Position numbers and translations under genes: made by a program
Notes under the pieces: generated by a model
Seen by the model: the letters and a program-made list of their open reading frames with translations, nothing else
Databases searched by the model: none
Told to the model about the DNA's origin: nothing
Source: Bacteroidetes bacterium GWE2_42_24
GTDB taxonomy: Bacteria > Bacteroidota > Bacteroidia > Bacteroidales > TTA-H9
NCBI GenBank assembly: GCA_001768515.1
Contig: MEOA01000063.1
Location: forward strand, 62,001-126,000
DNA: 64,000 nt
Reading direction: 5' to 3'
In this document: piece by piece, positions 27,745-37,548 of the stretch
How positions within the stretch are numbered: the first letter of the stretch is position 1
How the letters are laid out: each line of letters starts with the position of its first letter

Positions 27745-29325
27745 TTAGTACACAATCAACCGTTCAGGCTTCGATTTACCCGATTCTGATTCAACCAATA
27801 TGATATATATTCCTTCGGAGAGGTTAATCAGGCTGATTGTGTTTAATCCTTCCTGTACATTTGTGGTCTGGACACGGCTGCCTGATGTTGTATAAACGTT
27901 GATGGCGGCGTTTTTGTTTGTTCCTGCCGGAATATATACCTGACAATAATCACGCGTTGGATTGGGCCAGATATTGATCTGTACCCTCGCATCTATTTCG
28001 CTGGTGGCAAGAGGTAAACCATTAAGTTTTAATGCGCCTGTATTGTCGGGATCAAGCCATGCAGCGAGTTGTGATCCGGGATTGATGTTAGTGTTCCAGG
28101 AATAACTTATTTTACCATAGGCATCTGATTGACCTGTGGTAGTGCATGATGACTGCCCTCCGGTAAGTGATCCGAGAACTAATCCATCAGCGTCAAAAAG
28201 AGGCGACCCGCTGGATCCTCCTTCTGTTACGCCAAATCCATTGGTTGTCTGGACCCAGAATACTTCCCAGTGGGTTCCCATGGGTGATCCATTCCAATTG
28301 GAATTTATCAGGGTTGTGGTGTATGTACTTATTTTTTTGATGTCTCCTTGCGGGTGGTGAATGGTCACTCCGCTTGTTGAGGCGATATTCTCGCGGTTCC
28401 AGCCATTGAACCATGCGTTTGACAGTACAGGAATTGTTTGCTTAAGTTTAACGAGGTAAAAATCGCTCCCCTTGTTGCTTGTTTCAATACTGTGTGCAAT
28501 ACTTTCGGCTCCTGTCATGTCAGTTCGTAAGGGTTCTAAGAGCGGATTGGGGCAACCAGTTGTTTCATAATTCAAGGTGAAAATCCACTGATTCAAGTCT
28601 GTGGTAGATGCATCTTCACCGCAGTGGTTTGCTGTGAGAACATAGGGGGTTTTGTCGTTACGTGTGTTGTTGATTAGAGTACCTGTACACCAGTATGATG
28701 AAGCACCTGATTTAACCAGAATTCTGACGATTCCCTGTTTGTAGGTCTGCCAGTTAGTCCCTTCACTGCAATTGATGTTTACTTCACAATCGCCTGCTCC
28801 TCCAAATCCTTTTGCATTTTCGGGCTTAATTAGTGAAACGGATGAGATGTTGCACGTTGAAGTGATATCATTTAGCGGACGGTGAAGTTCGAGTACCAGT
28901 GAATCGTCGTCGAGAATGCCAGTGGCAAAGGCTCCTCCCTGTGGGTTGTCGTTGCGCGTATAGGGACCACGGACAATCGTGCGGGAAGGGTTGGTCATCA
29001 ATAACTCTGCGCCGGGCTCAAGTGTTAAGTCGTCATAGTAAACAGTCAGCCCCCCAATACCCGGTGCTGCAAACGACCACCGTGTCACCCTTTCACTCAC
29101 AGGGCCTTCAATTCTCAATGCGTCCGCGCAAAGATCAACACTTACCGGTTCAAGCATCCCTGCCTGAAGGGGCTTCCCGTTGCGACCCTCTTCGGGTAGC
29201 GTTAGTGTTTGTTGTATAATCTGAGGATTGGCATCAGCCCAGTTGCCTGTTGTTCGGTTTTGAGCAGTTAAGGAATGACTGGCAACCAATCCGGTTAATA
29301 TCAAAAAGAGTTGAAAATGTTTCAT
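27745..29325 (-). CDS. Secreted trypsin-like serine protease with T9SS type A sorting domain
   Basis: 526 residues. A signal peptide (ending near VASHSLTAQ) is followed by a propeptide-like beta region. The peptidase core has the catalytic His in LTANHCGED, a likely Asp in KGSDFYLVKL and the Ser in GGSSGSPLFDADG (about residue 375), as in lysyl endopeptidase-like enzymes. The last 75 residues (IWPNPTRDYCQVYI...LSEGIYIILV...ERLIVY) are a T9SS type A sorting domain. It is probably exported through T9SS and anchored or released at the surface. Confidence 0.9.
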   Translation of the reverse strand: MKHFQLFLILTGLVASHSLTAQNRTTGNWADANPQIIQQTLTLPEEGRNGKPLQAGMLEPVSVDLCADALRIEGPVSERVTRWSFAAPGIGGLTVYYDDLTLEPGAELLMTNPSRTIVRGPYTRNDNPQGGAFATGILDDDSLVLELHRPLNDITSTCNISSVSLIKPENAKGFGGAGDCEVNINCSEGTNWQTYKQGIVRILVKSGASSYWCTGTLINNTRNDKTPYVLTANHCGEDASTTDLNQWIFTLNYETTGCPNPLLEPLRTDMTGAESIAHSIETSNKGSDFYLVKLKQTIPVLSNAWFNGWNRENIASTSGVTIHHPQGDIKKISTYTTTLINSNWNGSPMGTHWEVFWVQTTNGFGVTEGGSSGSPLFDADGLVLGSLTGGQSSCTTTGQSDAYGKISYSWNTNINPGSQLAAWLDPDNTGALKLNGLPLATSEIDARVQINIWPNPTRDYCQVYIPAGTNKNAAINVYTTSGSRVQTTNVQEGLNTISLINLSEGIYIILVESESGKSKPERLIVY

Positions 29326-29345
29326 AGATTATTATGTTGAAGCCG

Positions 29346-29377
29346 CAAACCTAATAGAATTCCCTGAAAAGGGCAAG
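29346..29377 (-). promoter_or_regulatory. Candidate promoter of the T9SS protease gene
   Basis: On the minus strand CTTG (29377-29374) precedes TAGGTTTG (29353-29346) by 20 nt. The start codon is 20 nt downstream of the -7 box. Confidence 0.55.
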
Positions 29378-29409
29378 AAAAGTTTGGATCGGTATTCTTT
29401 AAAAGAAAA

Positions 29410-29439
29410 ACGGAGTTGTTCAGGATTGAACAACTCCGT
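29410..29439 (-). terminator. Intrinsic terminator of the MFS transporter gene
   Basis: A perfect 13-bp stem (29410-29422 with 29427-29439) and loop GGAT. On the minus strand it is followed by TTTTCTTTTAAAG. It lies 26 nt past the transporter stop and upstream of the protease promoter, separating the two units. Confidence 0.8.
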
Positions 29440-29464
29440 GAATATCATTGAAAAGAAAGAAATA

Positions 29465-30868
29465 TTAACTCTTTTTATTGGGCAGGTCAAGACCGTAACC
29501 TTTTTTGCGGTCGGTGATCTTTAATACAACGGCAAGAACCATAGCCAGAACGCCAAATCCGGCGAAAATGAGCTCAGGAACCATATAGTCGTATTTTGCA
29601 CCTTCAACACCAGCAGCAATTTGTTCTGTTACTCCGGGGTTGGAAGCTGACAATGACCAACCAATTAGAATGGGTACTGCAAGCAGTCCAATGTTCTGAA
29701 TCCAGAATATGGCGCCATAAGCTGAACCAAGATAACGGTCTTCAACAATCTTTGGTAGTGATGGCCACATTGAAGCAGGTACAAGTGAGAAAGCAGTACC
29801 GAGAATCACGATGGTGATGATTGCAATTGGAATATTGAAAACGTCGGAAGGAACAAGGGCGAAAATCAAGTGTGACACTGTCATCAGAATGGCACCATAT
29901 AACATCATGGTAGCTCCCTTGCCTTTAACATCGAGAAAATATCCCATGAAAGGAGTCAGAATCATTGCTCCGATTGGGAAATAGGAGAAATAGGCAGCTG
30001 CTTCTTTTAAGGGGATATTAAGTTTTGATACCAGCATATCGGTGGCAAACTTCTGGAAGGGGAAAATGGCCGAATAAAATAACACGCAAAGACCAGCGAT
30101 GGCTAAAAACCCAGGATTACTGAATATCTTCCCGATATCGCTGATTTTGAATTCTTCTTCGGGTTCTCCGACAGGCCCTGCCTGTATTTGTTTATCAAGT
30201 GCCCTGTCCATAAAGGTATAGATGAAGAAGGTGATGAAACCCATGCACAGGAAAGCGAGCCCCATAAATACTGAATTGGAAACACCTCCGTGATCTGCGA
30301 AAATGGGAGTCAGGCGAAAAACAGCAAACACGCCTAAACGGGCAACTGCCATTTCCAGACCCATGGCGAGAGCCATTTCTTTACCTCTAAACCATTTTAC
30401 GATGGTCTTTGAAACGGTGATACCGGCCATTTCAACACCGACACCGAAGATGCTGAACCCAAGGAAGGCCAGTTTTGCAGAAGCAGGTATATCGACTAAA
30501 AAGCTTCCGAGCCATGCGGCAAAACCGGTAGCGGCAAAACCCGAAGTAAGGGCATAAAACTTCAATCCACCCCCGATGACCATGGTTAGGCCTGAAGTGA
30601 TAAGGGTAAAGCGGATTCCCATTTTATCGAGAATAATACCCGAAAGAATCAGAAAGAAAGCAAAAACGTTCAGAAAGAATTCCGACCCACCCAGCATCCC
30701 AAAAACTTTGGGCGACCAGAAGTAAGGTGTCTTCTCAAGCATGCTCTGAAGTGGTGCTACCACGTCGACAAAGAAATAGGCAAAGAACATCGTGGATGCA
30801 ATGAGTGCCAGGGCAATCCATCGTGCGGTAGGTGATTCGCTCAATAATGTTTTAACTTGTTGCGTCAT
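29465..30868 (-). CDS. Major facilitator superfamily transporter
   Basis: 467 residues with twelve hydrophobic segments in two halves of six and a cytoplasmic loop after the sixth (about 210-235, acidic EPEEEFKISD). The MFS loop 2-3 motif appears as GIILDKMGIRFTL. An OFA or sugar-phosphate/nitrate type carrier is possible but the substrate cannot be read from the sequence. It is divergent from the mqnB-mqnD pair and has its own terminator. Confidence 0.85.
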   Translation of the reverse strand: MTQQVKTLLSESPTARWIALALIASTMFFAYFFVDVVAPLQSMLEKTPYFWSPKVFGMLGGSEFFLNVFAFFLILSGIILDKMGIRFTLITSGLTMVIGGGLKFYALTSGFAATGFAAWLGSFLVDIPASAKLAFLGFSIFGVGVEMAGITVSKTIVKWFRGKEMALAMGLEMAVARLGVFAVFRLTPIFADHGGVSNSVFMGLAFLCMGFITFFIYTFMDRALDKQIQAGPVGEPEEEFKISDIGKIFSNPGFLAIAGLCVLFYSAIFPFQKFATDMLVSKLNIPLKEAAAYFSYFPIGAMILTPFMGYFLDVKGKGATMMLYGAILMTVSHLIFALVPSDVFNIPIAIITIVILGTAFSLVPASMWPSLPKIVEDRYLGSAYGAIFWIQNIGLLAVPILIGWSLSASNPGVTEQIAAGVEGAKYDYMVPELIFAGFGVLAMVLAVVLKITDRKKGYGLDLPNKKS

Positions 30869-31021
30869 ATCGGTTTAGTTTATTTTTTGGTAAAAGATTC
30901 CAAAATAGAAGCATTTTTAAGGAAGTCAACATCACTTATTGGTGAAAGTGAAAGCGGGCAAATGTAAGAATCTTTTCAGATTGTTTGTAATATTGCTATA
31001 AAATACCTCAACATTTTAGCC

Positions 31022-31687
31022 ATGCAAATACTGCTCATTTTCGCCACTCCGATTGAAGCGGGCATTGTTCAGCCGCTCCTTGGTAAGGAGTTTAAATCGG
31101 GCGACCGGTTTCAGATTGGCTGCCATCAGGTCGATCTCCTTATTTCCGGCGTAGGAATGGTTCCTGCTTCAATCATCACTGCTATGACGCTGGCTGTTCT
31201 TCGTCCTGATCTTGTCCTGCATGCCGGCATTAGTGGCAGCTATCATCAATCTTTATCAATTGGACAAACAGTATGGGTTGATTCAGAGTGCTTCCCTGAA
31301 CTGGGAAAAGAATCAGACGAGGATTTCGTTACTTTCGACAAGATGGGATTTGATTTTGCCGGATTACCCTTCAACAACAATACACTCCGTAATCCGTTTG
31401 AGGGTTATCGCTATTTGCCTTACCGGCCTGTTATGGGTGGAGCCACTGTTAGTTGCATCTCTAACCAGCCCGATAGAGGGACGTCTGTTCACAGACGTTT
31501 CGGGGCTCTAACCGAGAGTATGGAAGGTGGTGCAGTATTGGCTGCCTGCATGCTGGCAAAGATCGATTGTCTTCAATTGCGCACGATCTCAAATTATTGC
31601 CTTCCGCCACCTGATGACGAATGGAACCTGAAGTTGGCTCTCGACAATCTTCAGCGGGCAGTTGTTGATACCCTCAAAAGTTTGTAA
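31022..31687 (+). CDS. mqnB: Futalosine hydrolase
   Basis: 221 residues of the nucleoside phosphorylase/hydrolase fold: the N-terminal IFATPIEAG, ISGVGMVPASI, the LVLHAGISGSY loop, and ESMEGGAVLAACML, which carries the Met-Glu nucleoside-binding pair. MqnB removes hypoxanthine from futalosine, yielding dehypoxanthine futalosine. Three bases separate it from mqnD, confirming the pathway assignment over MTA/SAH nucleosidase. Confidence 0.92.
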   Translation: MQILLIFATPIEAGIVQPLLGKEFKSGDRFQIGCHQVDLLISGVGMVPASIITAMTLAVLRPDLVLHAGISGSYHQSLSIGQTVWVDSECFPELGKESDEDFVTFDKMGFDFAGLPFNNNTLRNPFEGYRYLPYRPVMGGATVSCISNQPDRGTSVHRRFGALTESMEGGAVLAACMLAKIDCLQLRTISNYCLPPPDDEWNLKLALDNLQRAVVDTLKSL

Positions 31688-31690
31688 TTC

Positions 31691-32551
31691 ATGATAAATA
31701 CCACACTCGACCTTCGTTTTTCTTCCTGTCCCAACGATACTTTTATTTTTGAGGCATTGGTCAATGGCCGGCTTTCTACAGAAAGCCTGATATTTAATAC
31801 TATGCTTGCCGATATCGATCAGCTTAACCATGCTGCCGCTTCTGGCATCCCCGATGTAGTGAAGATAAGTTACCATGCCTACGCTCATCTGGTTCATCAA
31901 TATGTGATGCTGGATGCCGGCTCTGCCCTTGGGTATGGTGTAGGACCACTGTTGGTAGCATTGAAACCATATAAAGTTCGCGATCTGACCAACCTGACTA
32001 TTGCTGTTCCGGGTGAATATACTACAGCCGCCATGTTGCTCGGGCTGGCCTTTCCTGATGTGAGAAATACGCGTGTGATGCTATTTAGTGAGATAGAGGA
32101 GGCTATACTCAAAGGGAAGGTCGATGCCGGAGTACTGATTCACGAAGGAAGATTCACTTATGCAGCACGGGGATTGAACAAATTAGCAGATCTGGGTGAA
32201 CTGTGGGAACTGATGACCGGGTTGCCCATCCCGTTAGGAGGTATTGCCGCAAAACGATCGCTGGGACATGAGATGATCAGCAGAATTAATCATTTGATAA
32301 AACAAAGTGTGGAAATGGCTCATCGAAATCCAGATGCTGCCATGCCATACGTGTCACAACATGCTTGTGAGATGGATCCTGTCGTGATGAAGAAACATAT
32401 CGACCTATACGTGAATGCGGCAACCCTGGATGTTGGGCTTCAGGGGCGGCTGGCCGTGAGGTATGTTATTGACAGATTGGCTCCCGGTCTGCCAGCTGAT
32501 TTTCCGTTGTTTGCTTCTGAGCTCGCTGAATTGAAGCCTGATAATTGCTGA
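31691..32551 (+). CDS. mqnD: 1,4-dihydroxy-6-naphthoate synthase
   Basis: 286 residues with the periplasmic-binding-protein-like fold of MqnA/MqnD. The N-terminal FSSCPNDTFIFEAL and DIDQLNHAA, then DVVKISYHAYAHL and GSALGYGVGPLLV are MqnD features. The conserved LIHEGRFTYAARGL holds the active-site His. MqnD splits cyclic dehypoxanthine futalosine to 1,4-dihydroxy-6-naphthoate. It is translated directly after mqnB. Confidence 0.94.
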   Translation: MINTTLDLRFSSCPNDTFIFEALVNGRLSTESLIFNTMLADIDQLNHAAASGIPDVVKISYHAYAHLVHQYVMLDAGSALGYGVGPLLVALKPYKVRDLTNLTIAVPGEYTTAAMLLGLAFPDVRNTRVMLFSEIEEAILKGKVDAGVLIHEGRFTYAARGLNKLADLGELWELMTGLPIPLGGIAAKRSLGHEMISRINHLIKQSVEMAHRNPDAAMPYVSQHACEMDPVVMKKHIDLYVNAATLDVGLQGRLAVRYVIDRLAPGLPADFPLFASELAELKPDNC

Positions 32552-32595
32552 GTTTTAAAGCCCTTTTATCATTATACCTGTCTAATAGCCACTAT

Positions 32596-32603
32596 TATTT
32601 TTG
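32596..32603 (+). promoter_or_regulatory. Candidate -7 element next to the TPR gene start
   Basis: TATTTTTG matches TAnnTTTG and ends six bases before the ATG at 32610. If active, it would give a leaderless or nearly leaderless mRNA. Confidence 0.4.
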
Positions 32604-32609
32604 CTGTTT

Positions 32610-33635
32610 ATGAAGCTTATTTTTTCTCTGTTCCTCGCTGGTTTCGTTTTGACTGTCTCGGGTCAGGTCCCAGATTCTACCTATAGAAAAGCATATAACA
32701 AGGCGGTCGTCAGTCTCGCCTCTGCTGATACAACCGGGCTGCACGCTACCCGGCAACTGTTGGCCTCCGCTGCTGTGGCTGCCGCATTTAACCATTCACT
32801 ACAGGGGCACCTGGCATCTGCATCCGGTGATTATGAACTTGCCTGCAAGCTTTTTTCTCAGGCGCTTCAGGAAAATGATACTTTGTCGGATGCCCTTCTC
32901 GGCAGGGCACTCGCTTCAGGAAAGGCAGGGTTGTTTGATCAGGCAAGGGCCGACCTTAACCGACTGGTTGAAATGAGGGGTGCCGATCCTTATCTGTTTA
33001 AACTGCGCGGAATTGCGGCACTTGAAATGGTTGATTATGAAGCCGCAGTGGAAGACTTTAAAAACGGTCTCCTGTTGGCTCCTTCCGATGCAGAATTGAA
33101 TTATCTGTCGGCCCTGGTGCGCTATAAGACTGATAATTATCCCGAGGCTTATGATAATATTAACAAGGCGCTGACTTCCGACAGTCTGAATGCCCAATAC
33201 TTCTATCTTCGGGGTAGTATCCTGATGGCGCTCGAGAAAAACAAGGATGCCCTTGCAGATTATAACAGGGCGCTTTCTCTCCGACCTGGATACGCAGATG
33301 CATTAGCCATGAAAGGTTTTTTATTCTATCGTACCGGTGATACTGATCAGGCTCTGATCACCCTTAAACTGGCTACCGATGCCGACCCTGATTTTGCTTT
33401 ACCGTGGTTTTATACCGGCTTATGTCAGGTTGAAAAGGAATTGCCGTCCGATGCGCTCCGCTCTTTTGACAGGGCATCACGGCTGGGTTACGATGATGGT
33501 GATATTTTTCATTACAGAGGGTTGGCTTTCATTCAATTGCGACGTTACGATGATGCCTGCAAGTCGTGGAAAGATGCCGTTCTCAGGGGCTATCGGCTTA
33601 GTAAAGCACTTTCCAGACGATATTGTCAACCTTAG
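32610..33635 (+). CDS. Exported TPR-repeat protein
   Basis: About 341 residues from the ATG at 32610; an upstream CTG at 32601 is in frame but less likely. The signal peptide (MKLIFSLFLAGFVLTVSGQ) precedes about seven TPR motifs with the usual pattern, for example YELACKLFSQALQENDTLSDALLGRA, YEAAVEDFKNGLLLAPSDAE and KDALADYNRALSLRPGYADALAMKG. TPR arrays bind partner proteins. No enzymatic domain follows. It is 58 nt after mqnD but has its own promoter-like element. Confidence 0.85.
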   Translation: MKLIFSLFLAGFVLTVSGQVPDSTYRKAYNKAVVSLASADTTGLHATRQLLASAAVAAAFNHSLQGHLASASGDYELACKLFSQALQENDTLSDALLGRALASGKAGLFDQARADLNRLVEMRGADPYLFKLRGIAALEMVDYEAAVEDFKNGLLLAPSDAELNYLSALVRYKTDNYPEAYDNINKALTSDSLNAQYFYLRGSILMALEKNKDALADYNRALSLRPGYADALAMKGFLFYRTGDTDQALITLKLATDADPDFALPWFYTGLCQVEKELPSDALRSFDRASRLGYDDGDIFHYRGLAFIQLRRYDDACKSWKDAVLRGYRLSKALSRRYCQP

Positions 33636-33649
33636 CGGACAGATAGAAA

Positions 33650-33790
33650 TTAAACGGCCGGGTCTTTGTTCCCGGCCGAAAATTTATGTGGTTCATCCTT
33701 ATTTGGCTCTTGCTTTATCAGGTACCAACCTTCCGAAACCAGAAAGCCATTTTCCTTCAGATAATGGGAGGTGCTTACTTCTTTAACGCT
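33650..33790 (-). other. Possible out-of-frame C-terminal extension or remnant after etfA
   Basis: In the -1 frame relative to etfA, an open stretch of 46 codons without ATG, GTG or TTG runs over the etfA stop. It reads [16 protein letters not shown] and then VSEGWYLIKQEPNKDEPH before a TAA at 33650-33652. The composition is protein-like. It may be a decayed neighbour, a frameshift extension or chance; no family is recognised. Confidence 0.2.
33655..33678. terminator. GC-rich hairpin between the TPR gene and etfA
   Basis: CGGCCGGG (33655-33662), loop TCTTTGTT, CCCGGCCG (33671-33678). The minus side continues TTTAATTTC, so it more likely ends the etf transcript, about 100 nt past the etfA stop; the plus side has little T-run. 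Confidence 0.55.
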
Positions 33791-34725
33791 TCAACCAGTG
33801 CGGGTATCACCGTGTGAACATCGCCCACGATGCCATAATCGGCCACTTCGAAAATTGGTGCTTCCTTGTCTTTGTTGATTGCAACAATCACCTTCGACCC
33901 GTTAACTCCGGCGATGTGCTGAATGGCACCACTGATACCACAGGCAATATATAGTTCAGGTGCAATCACTTTCCCTGTCTGTCCGACATGTTCATGGTGT
34001 GACCGCCATCCTTCATCTGATACCGGCCGAGAACATGCCATGGCTGCCCCAATCAGATCAGCCAACTCTTCGAGGGGTTTCCAGAATTCCGGACCTCTCA
34101 TTCCACGACCACCTGAAACAACCCTGAGTGCCTCGGTCAGCAACTGTTTTCCATCTTCTGGTTGTTGCGATTCCAGTTTGAAACCAATATCGGCAGCCAA
34201 CTCAGCTCTTTTAGTTTCAATCACCGGAGCAGAGCTTCCTGGTTTTGCTTCTCCGATACCAGCATTCAGCACAAGTACGGCCTCTGAAGAATTCACTTTC
34301 ACCGATGAGATCACTTTGCCCGAAAATGATTTTCTGGCAATAACCAATGGGTTGAATGATGTGGGAGTTGAGAACACACCGGTAACCATTGGTGTATTCA
34401 GGATGGCAGCCGACATGGCAGCCAGGGCTGTGGAGGTAGTGTCGTTGCCAAACAGAAAGAGGGTTCCTCCCTCGGCACTGTATTCCGCGGTCAGGTAGCG
34501 CGCAACTGTGGTGAGATCATAAGCTGCTGGTAATCCATCCAGCAAAACAACCTTTGCTGCACCATGGCTGCCAAGCAGAGTTGCCTGATCAACCTGAATA
34601 TCCCGCACTAGCAGGGTGAGCAAATTACTGGTCTTTTCTGCGAGGGAAGATGCAAAGCTAACCCATCCGGACTGGTGTGGAGTAAAATGTCCGTTACGGC
34701 CTTGTAGATAGAGTATTATTGACAT
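33775..34725 (-). CDS. etfA: Electron transfer flavoprotein, alpha subunit
   Basis: 316 residues. The C-terminal FAD-binding domain is clear: [44 protein letters not shown] and [22 protein letters not shown]. The N-terminal half is the alpha/beta domain that pairs with EtfB. ETF takes electrons from acyl-CoA dehydrogenases. It lies 30 nt downstream of etfB and after acyl-CoA dehydrogenase, in one minus-strand unit. Confidence 0.97.
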   Translation of the reverse strand: MSIILYLQGRNGHFTPHQSGWVSFASSLAEKTSNLLTLLVRDIQVDQATLLGSHGAAKVVLLDGLPAAYDLTTVARYLTAEYSAEGGTLFLFGNDTTSTALAAMSAAILNTPMVTGVFSTPTSFNPLVIARKSFSGKVISSVKVNSSEAVLVLNAGIGEAKPGSSAPVIETKRAELAADIGFKLESQQPEDGKQLLTEALRVVSGGRGMRGPEFWKPLEELADLIGAAMACSRPVSDEGWRSHHEHVGQTGKVIAPELYIACGISGAIQHIAGVNGSKVIVAINKDKEAPIFEVADYGIVGDVHTVIPALVEALKK

Positions 34726-34755
34726 TGAATTTCTTTTTCTGGTGTATCGTTTTGA

Positions 34756-35505
34756 TTATAGTACCCGGGCTTCTGTTTTTAACAGGTGTATTAACTCGTC
34801 GGGATTATCGGCATCAATCATCCTGCAGGTTCCTTTTTTCGCAGGGTATGTATAACTACCAGTGGATGAGCCGGCATTCTGTCCGTTTACCTTAACAACT
34901 TGTAACGGTTTAGTTCGGGCTTGCATTACACCGCGCATCGACGGGATTCGCGGCACAATGGCGATCCCTTTCTGGACAATAGCAACAAAAGGTGGTTCTG
35001 TTGCTATAACCTGGATAACACTGCCGGCTTCCCGGGTAACCTTCCATTTACCATCCTGAAGATTGATCGACGAAACCCCATTCACGGTTCTGCGATTTAA
35101 TAAACCGCCAAGCATGGCTCCAACAGTGCCTCCGTTATAGTCGGCCGATTCAAGTCCGGCCATGATAACTTCAAACATTTCTGAAGCAAAGTATTCAGCA
35201 AGGGCCCGGGCTGTCATCATCCCGTCTTCAGGCAACAGGTCAATTCTGATGGCTCTGTCGGCACCAATGGCCAGGGCTTTTCTGATGACCGGTTCAGCGG
35301 TTGTGTCGCCTGCGTTAACAACAACCACTTCAGTAATACCGCTTCCGGGGAGTTCTTTCAATTCTAGCGCACGGGTCAGGGCAAGTTCATCCCAAGGGTT
35401 AATGACCCACTGCACCCCGGTGTAGTCAATCTTGTTGCCCGAATCATCAATCCTTATGCGGGTGGTGGTGTCAGGAACATGACTCATGCATACTGCAATT
35501 CTCAT
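34756..35505 (-). CDS. etfB: Electron transfer flavoprotein, beta subunit
   Basis: 249 residues. Features include the N-terminal CMSHVPDTTTRIRID, QWVINPWDELALTRALELKE, the AMP/FAD-binding region AGLESADYNGGTVGAMLGG and the C-terminal IPSMRGVMQARTKPL. It forms the heterodimer with EtfA. The pair serves the adjacent acyl-CoA dehydrogenase; whether it also performs electron bifurcation cannot be told from these motifs. Confidence 0.97.
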   Translation of the reverse strand: MRIAVCMSHVPDTTTRIRIDDSGNKIDYTGVQWVINPWDELALTRALELKELPGSGITEVVVVNAGDTTAEPVIRKALAIGADRAIRIDLLPEDGMMTARALAEYFASEMFEVIMAGLESADYNGGTVGAMLGGLLNRRTVNGVSSINLQDGKWKVTREAGSVIQVIATEPPFVAIVQKGIAIVPRIPSMRGVMQARTKPLQVVKVNGQNAGSSTGSYTYPAKKGTCRMIDADNPDELIHLLKTEARVL

Positions 35506-35543
35506 GATTTAGATATGTTTTATTTTTAAATTGTCATTGAATG

Positions 35544-36686
35544 TTAGTCCTTTATCAGAGACCGTGAAATCACTATTTTTTGAATTTCTGACGTCCCTTC
35601 ATAAATCTGGGTCAGTTTGGCCTCGCGCATTAACCGTTCTACATGATATTCTTTCACGTATCCATAACCACCATGAATCTGCACCGCTTCAGTGGTCACT
35701 TCCATGGCCATGTCGGCGCAATATTGTTTGGCCATGGCACTGGCAACGCCATACGGAAGGTGTTGGTCTTTTAGCCAGGCGGCTTTCAATACTAGTAAGC
35801 GACCTGTTTCTACCTTCACCGCCATGTCGGATAATTTAAAGGCTACAGCCTGATGGTTGCTTATCTCAGTACCAAAAGATTTACGTTGTTTGGCATATTT
35901 AACGGCTAGTTCCAATGCGCCTGATGCCAACCCGAGGGCCTGGGCAGCAATGCCTATACGGCCCCCTTCAAGGGTCTGCATGGCAAACTTAAATCCAAAT
36001 CCATCTTCACCGATACGGTTTTCCCTGGGTACCTTTACATCCGTAAACATCACCGAATGGGTATCAGAACTGCGCATCCCCATCTTGTTTTCGTGAGGGC
36101 CTACCGAGATTCCCTGCCAGTGCCTGTCAACAATAAATGCATTGATTCCTTTGTGCCCCTTTTCCGGATGTGTTTGGGCAATGACCAAATAAGTGCCGGC
36201 CGTGTTGCCGTTGGTGATCCAGTTCTTGGTTCCATTGAGCAGGTAATGATCGCCCATATCCACTGCTGTAGTCCGCTGTGAAGTGGCATCTGAACCTGCT
36301 TCAGGCTCAGATAGGAGGAAGGCCCCTATTTTTTCACCACGTGCAAGTGGTTTCAGGTATTTTTCTCTCTGTTCGTCTGTCCCGAATGCTTGCAGCCCCC
36401 AGCACACCAGCGAGTTGTTTACCGACATGATAACCGATGCCGAGCCATCTACCTTCGATATTTCCTCGATGGCAAGAACATACGAAACGGCTTCCATTCC
36501 CCCTCCATCCCATTTTGGATCTACCATCATCCCCATGAAACCTAAATCGGCCATGGCTCTGACATGTTTTTCGGGATAAATTGCCTTTTCATCGCGCTCA
36601 ATTACATCGGTGATGAGTTCCCGCTGCGCAAAATCACGGGCAGCCTGTCTGATCATGAGCTGCTCTTCGGTGAAAGAAAAATCCAT
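35544..36686 (-). CDS. Acyl-CoA dehydrogenase
   Basis: 380 residues, standard length. Features include the FAD/substrate segments AFLLSEPEAGSDAT and NGTKNWITNG, AAQALGLASGAL, the helix IHGGYGYVKEYHVER, and the catalytic Glu in QIYEGTSEIQK close to the C-terminus. It oxidises acyl-CoA to trans-2-enoyl-CoA and passes electrons to ETF, encoded directly downstream (gap 38 nt). The position of the Glu and the sequence fit short-chain (butyryl-type) enzymes, but chain length is inference. Confidence 0.95.
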   Translation of the reverse strand: MDFSFTEEQLMIRQAARDFAQRELITDVIERDEKAIYPEKHVRAMADLGFMGMMVDPKWDGGGMEAVSYVLAIEEISKVDGSASVIMSVNNSLVCWGLQAFGTDEQREKYLKPLARGEKIGAFLLSEPEAGSDATSQRTTAVDMGDHYLLNGTKNWITNGNTAGTYLVIAQTHPEKGHKGINAFIVDRHWQGISVGPHENKMGMRSSDTHSVMFTDVKVPRENRIGEDGFGFKFAMQTLEGGRIGIAAQALGLASGALELAVKYAKQRKSFGTEISNHQAVAFKLSDMAVKVETGRLLVLKAAWLKDQHLPYGVASAMAKQYCADMAMEVTTEAVQIHGGYGYVKEYHVERLMREAKLTQIYEGTSEIQKIVISRSLIKD

Positions 36687-37500
36687 AGCTAATCAAATGA
36701 TTGGTTAGTAACTAGTAAAAATTTTGCAACAAATAGTGTGCAATATATTGTTGATTACCAGTTTAACAAACTGATTCGACCCTTTGTTTAACCCATCACC
36801 AAAAATATCTGTTATTAATTAAAATATGTGAATATGTGATTTTGTCTTGCCTTAGATATGATCATAATTACTGATTATAGGGTATCTGTTCTTCTGCCGT
36901 TTAGACTATTAATCATTGTCGGATAAAATACCCGACAAATCAAGCAGGGTTTGTGAGATTCTTAAAACAGGAAGCACTTTCTGTGATTGTTGGATTGCTA
37001 AAGGATGACCTTATGGCTTTGAGTACATAGTATATGACTCTTTTCATGGAATCAAAGCAACGATAAAGTCGTGTAACCATTCAGAACTAAGCGGGCTGGC
37101 ATTTGACACCAGCATCAGAAACCAGTAGGAAACATAAACTGCCGGGTTTGAAGCTCAGGTAGCGATTGTAGACTATGCACTTACTAAAAACCTCAATCCT
37201 GACGAGCCAGAAATATTTATCGCGCATCTGAGTCCAAAATGTCTCTTTTAGAAAAAACTTACATTTCAATACATTGACTGTGAATGTTTTATAATATGAA
37301 TATTACCCGCGCATCTTATCCATCGCTGATAGTTTTCGGAATCAGGTTTCTTTTCGTTTTTGCAATGGTTATCCGCAAAGCTATTTTCTCAAGGCCTTAC
37401 CATGGGAAAAAACAGCTCTCTTCACTCCATCATAAAAATGGCAACGTGTTCTGGTACATTTTTTGCTATATCTGGGTATGATTATAAAAGGACATAAGGC
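36687..37500. other. Gene-poor AT-rich gap upstream of acyl-CoA dehydrogenase
   Basis: About 800 bases with no supported gene. Two frames of about 60 codons (37087-37269 minus, 37284-37481 plus) lack convincing composition. The region ends at the second copy of the 11-bp repeat. Confidence 0.4.
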
Positions 37501-37548
37501 AAAAATCAAGCGAAAATCAATCGTGAACAGACCCTAACCGTACGATTG

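Noticed and set aside
33923..34498. 191-codon plus-strand frame opposite etfA
   Set aside because: Antisense to conserved EtfA; Ser/Pro-rich shadow product.
37087..37481. Two frames of about 60 codons in the gap upstream of acyl-CoA dehydrogenase
   Set aside because: No conserved pattern, no promoter or start-site support; rich in Phe, Ile and Lys as expected from AT-rich non-coding DNA.
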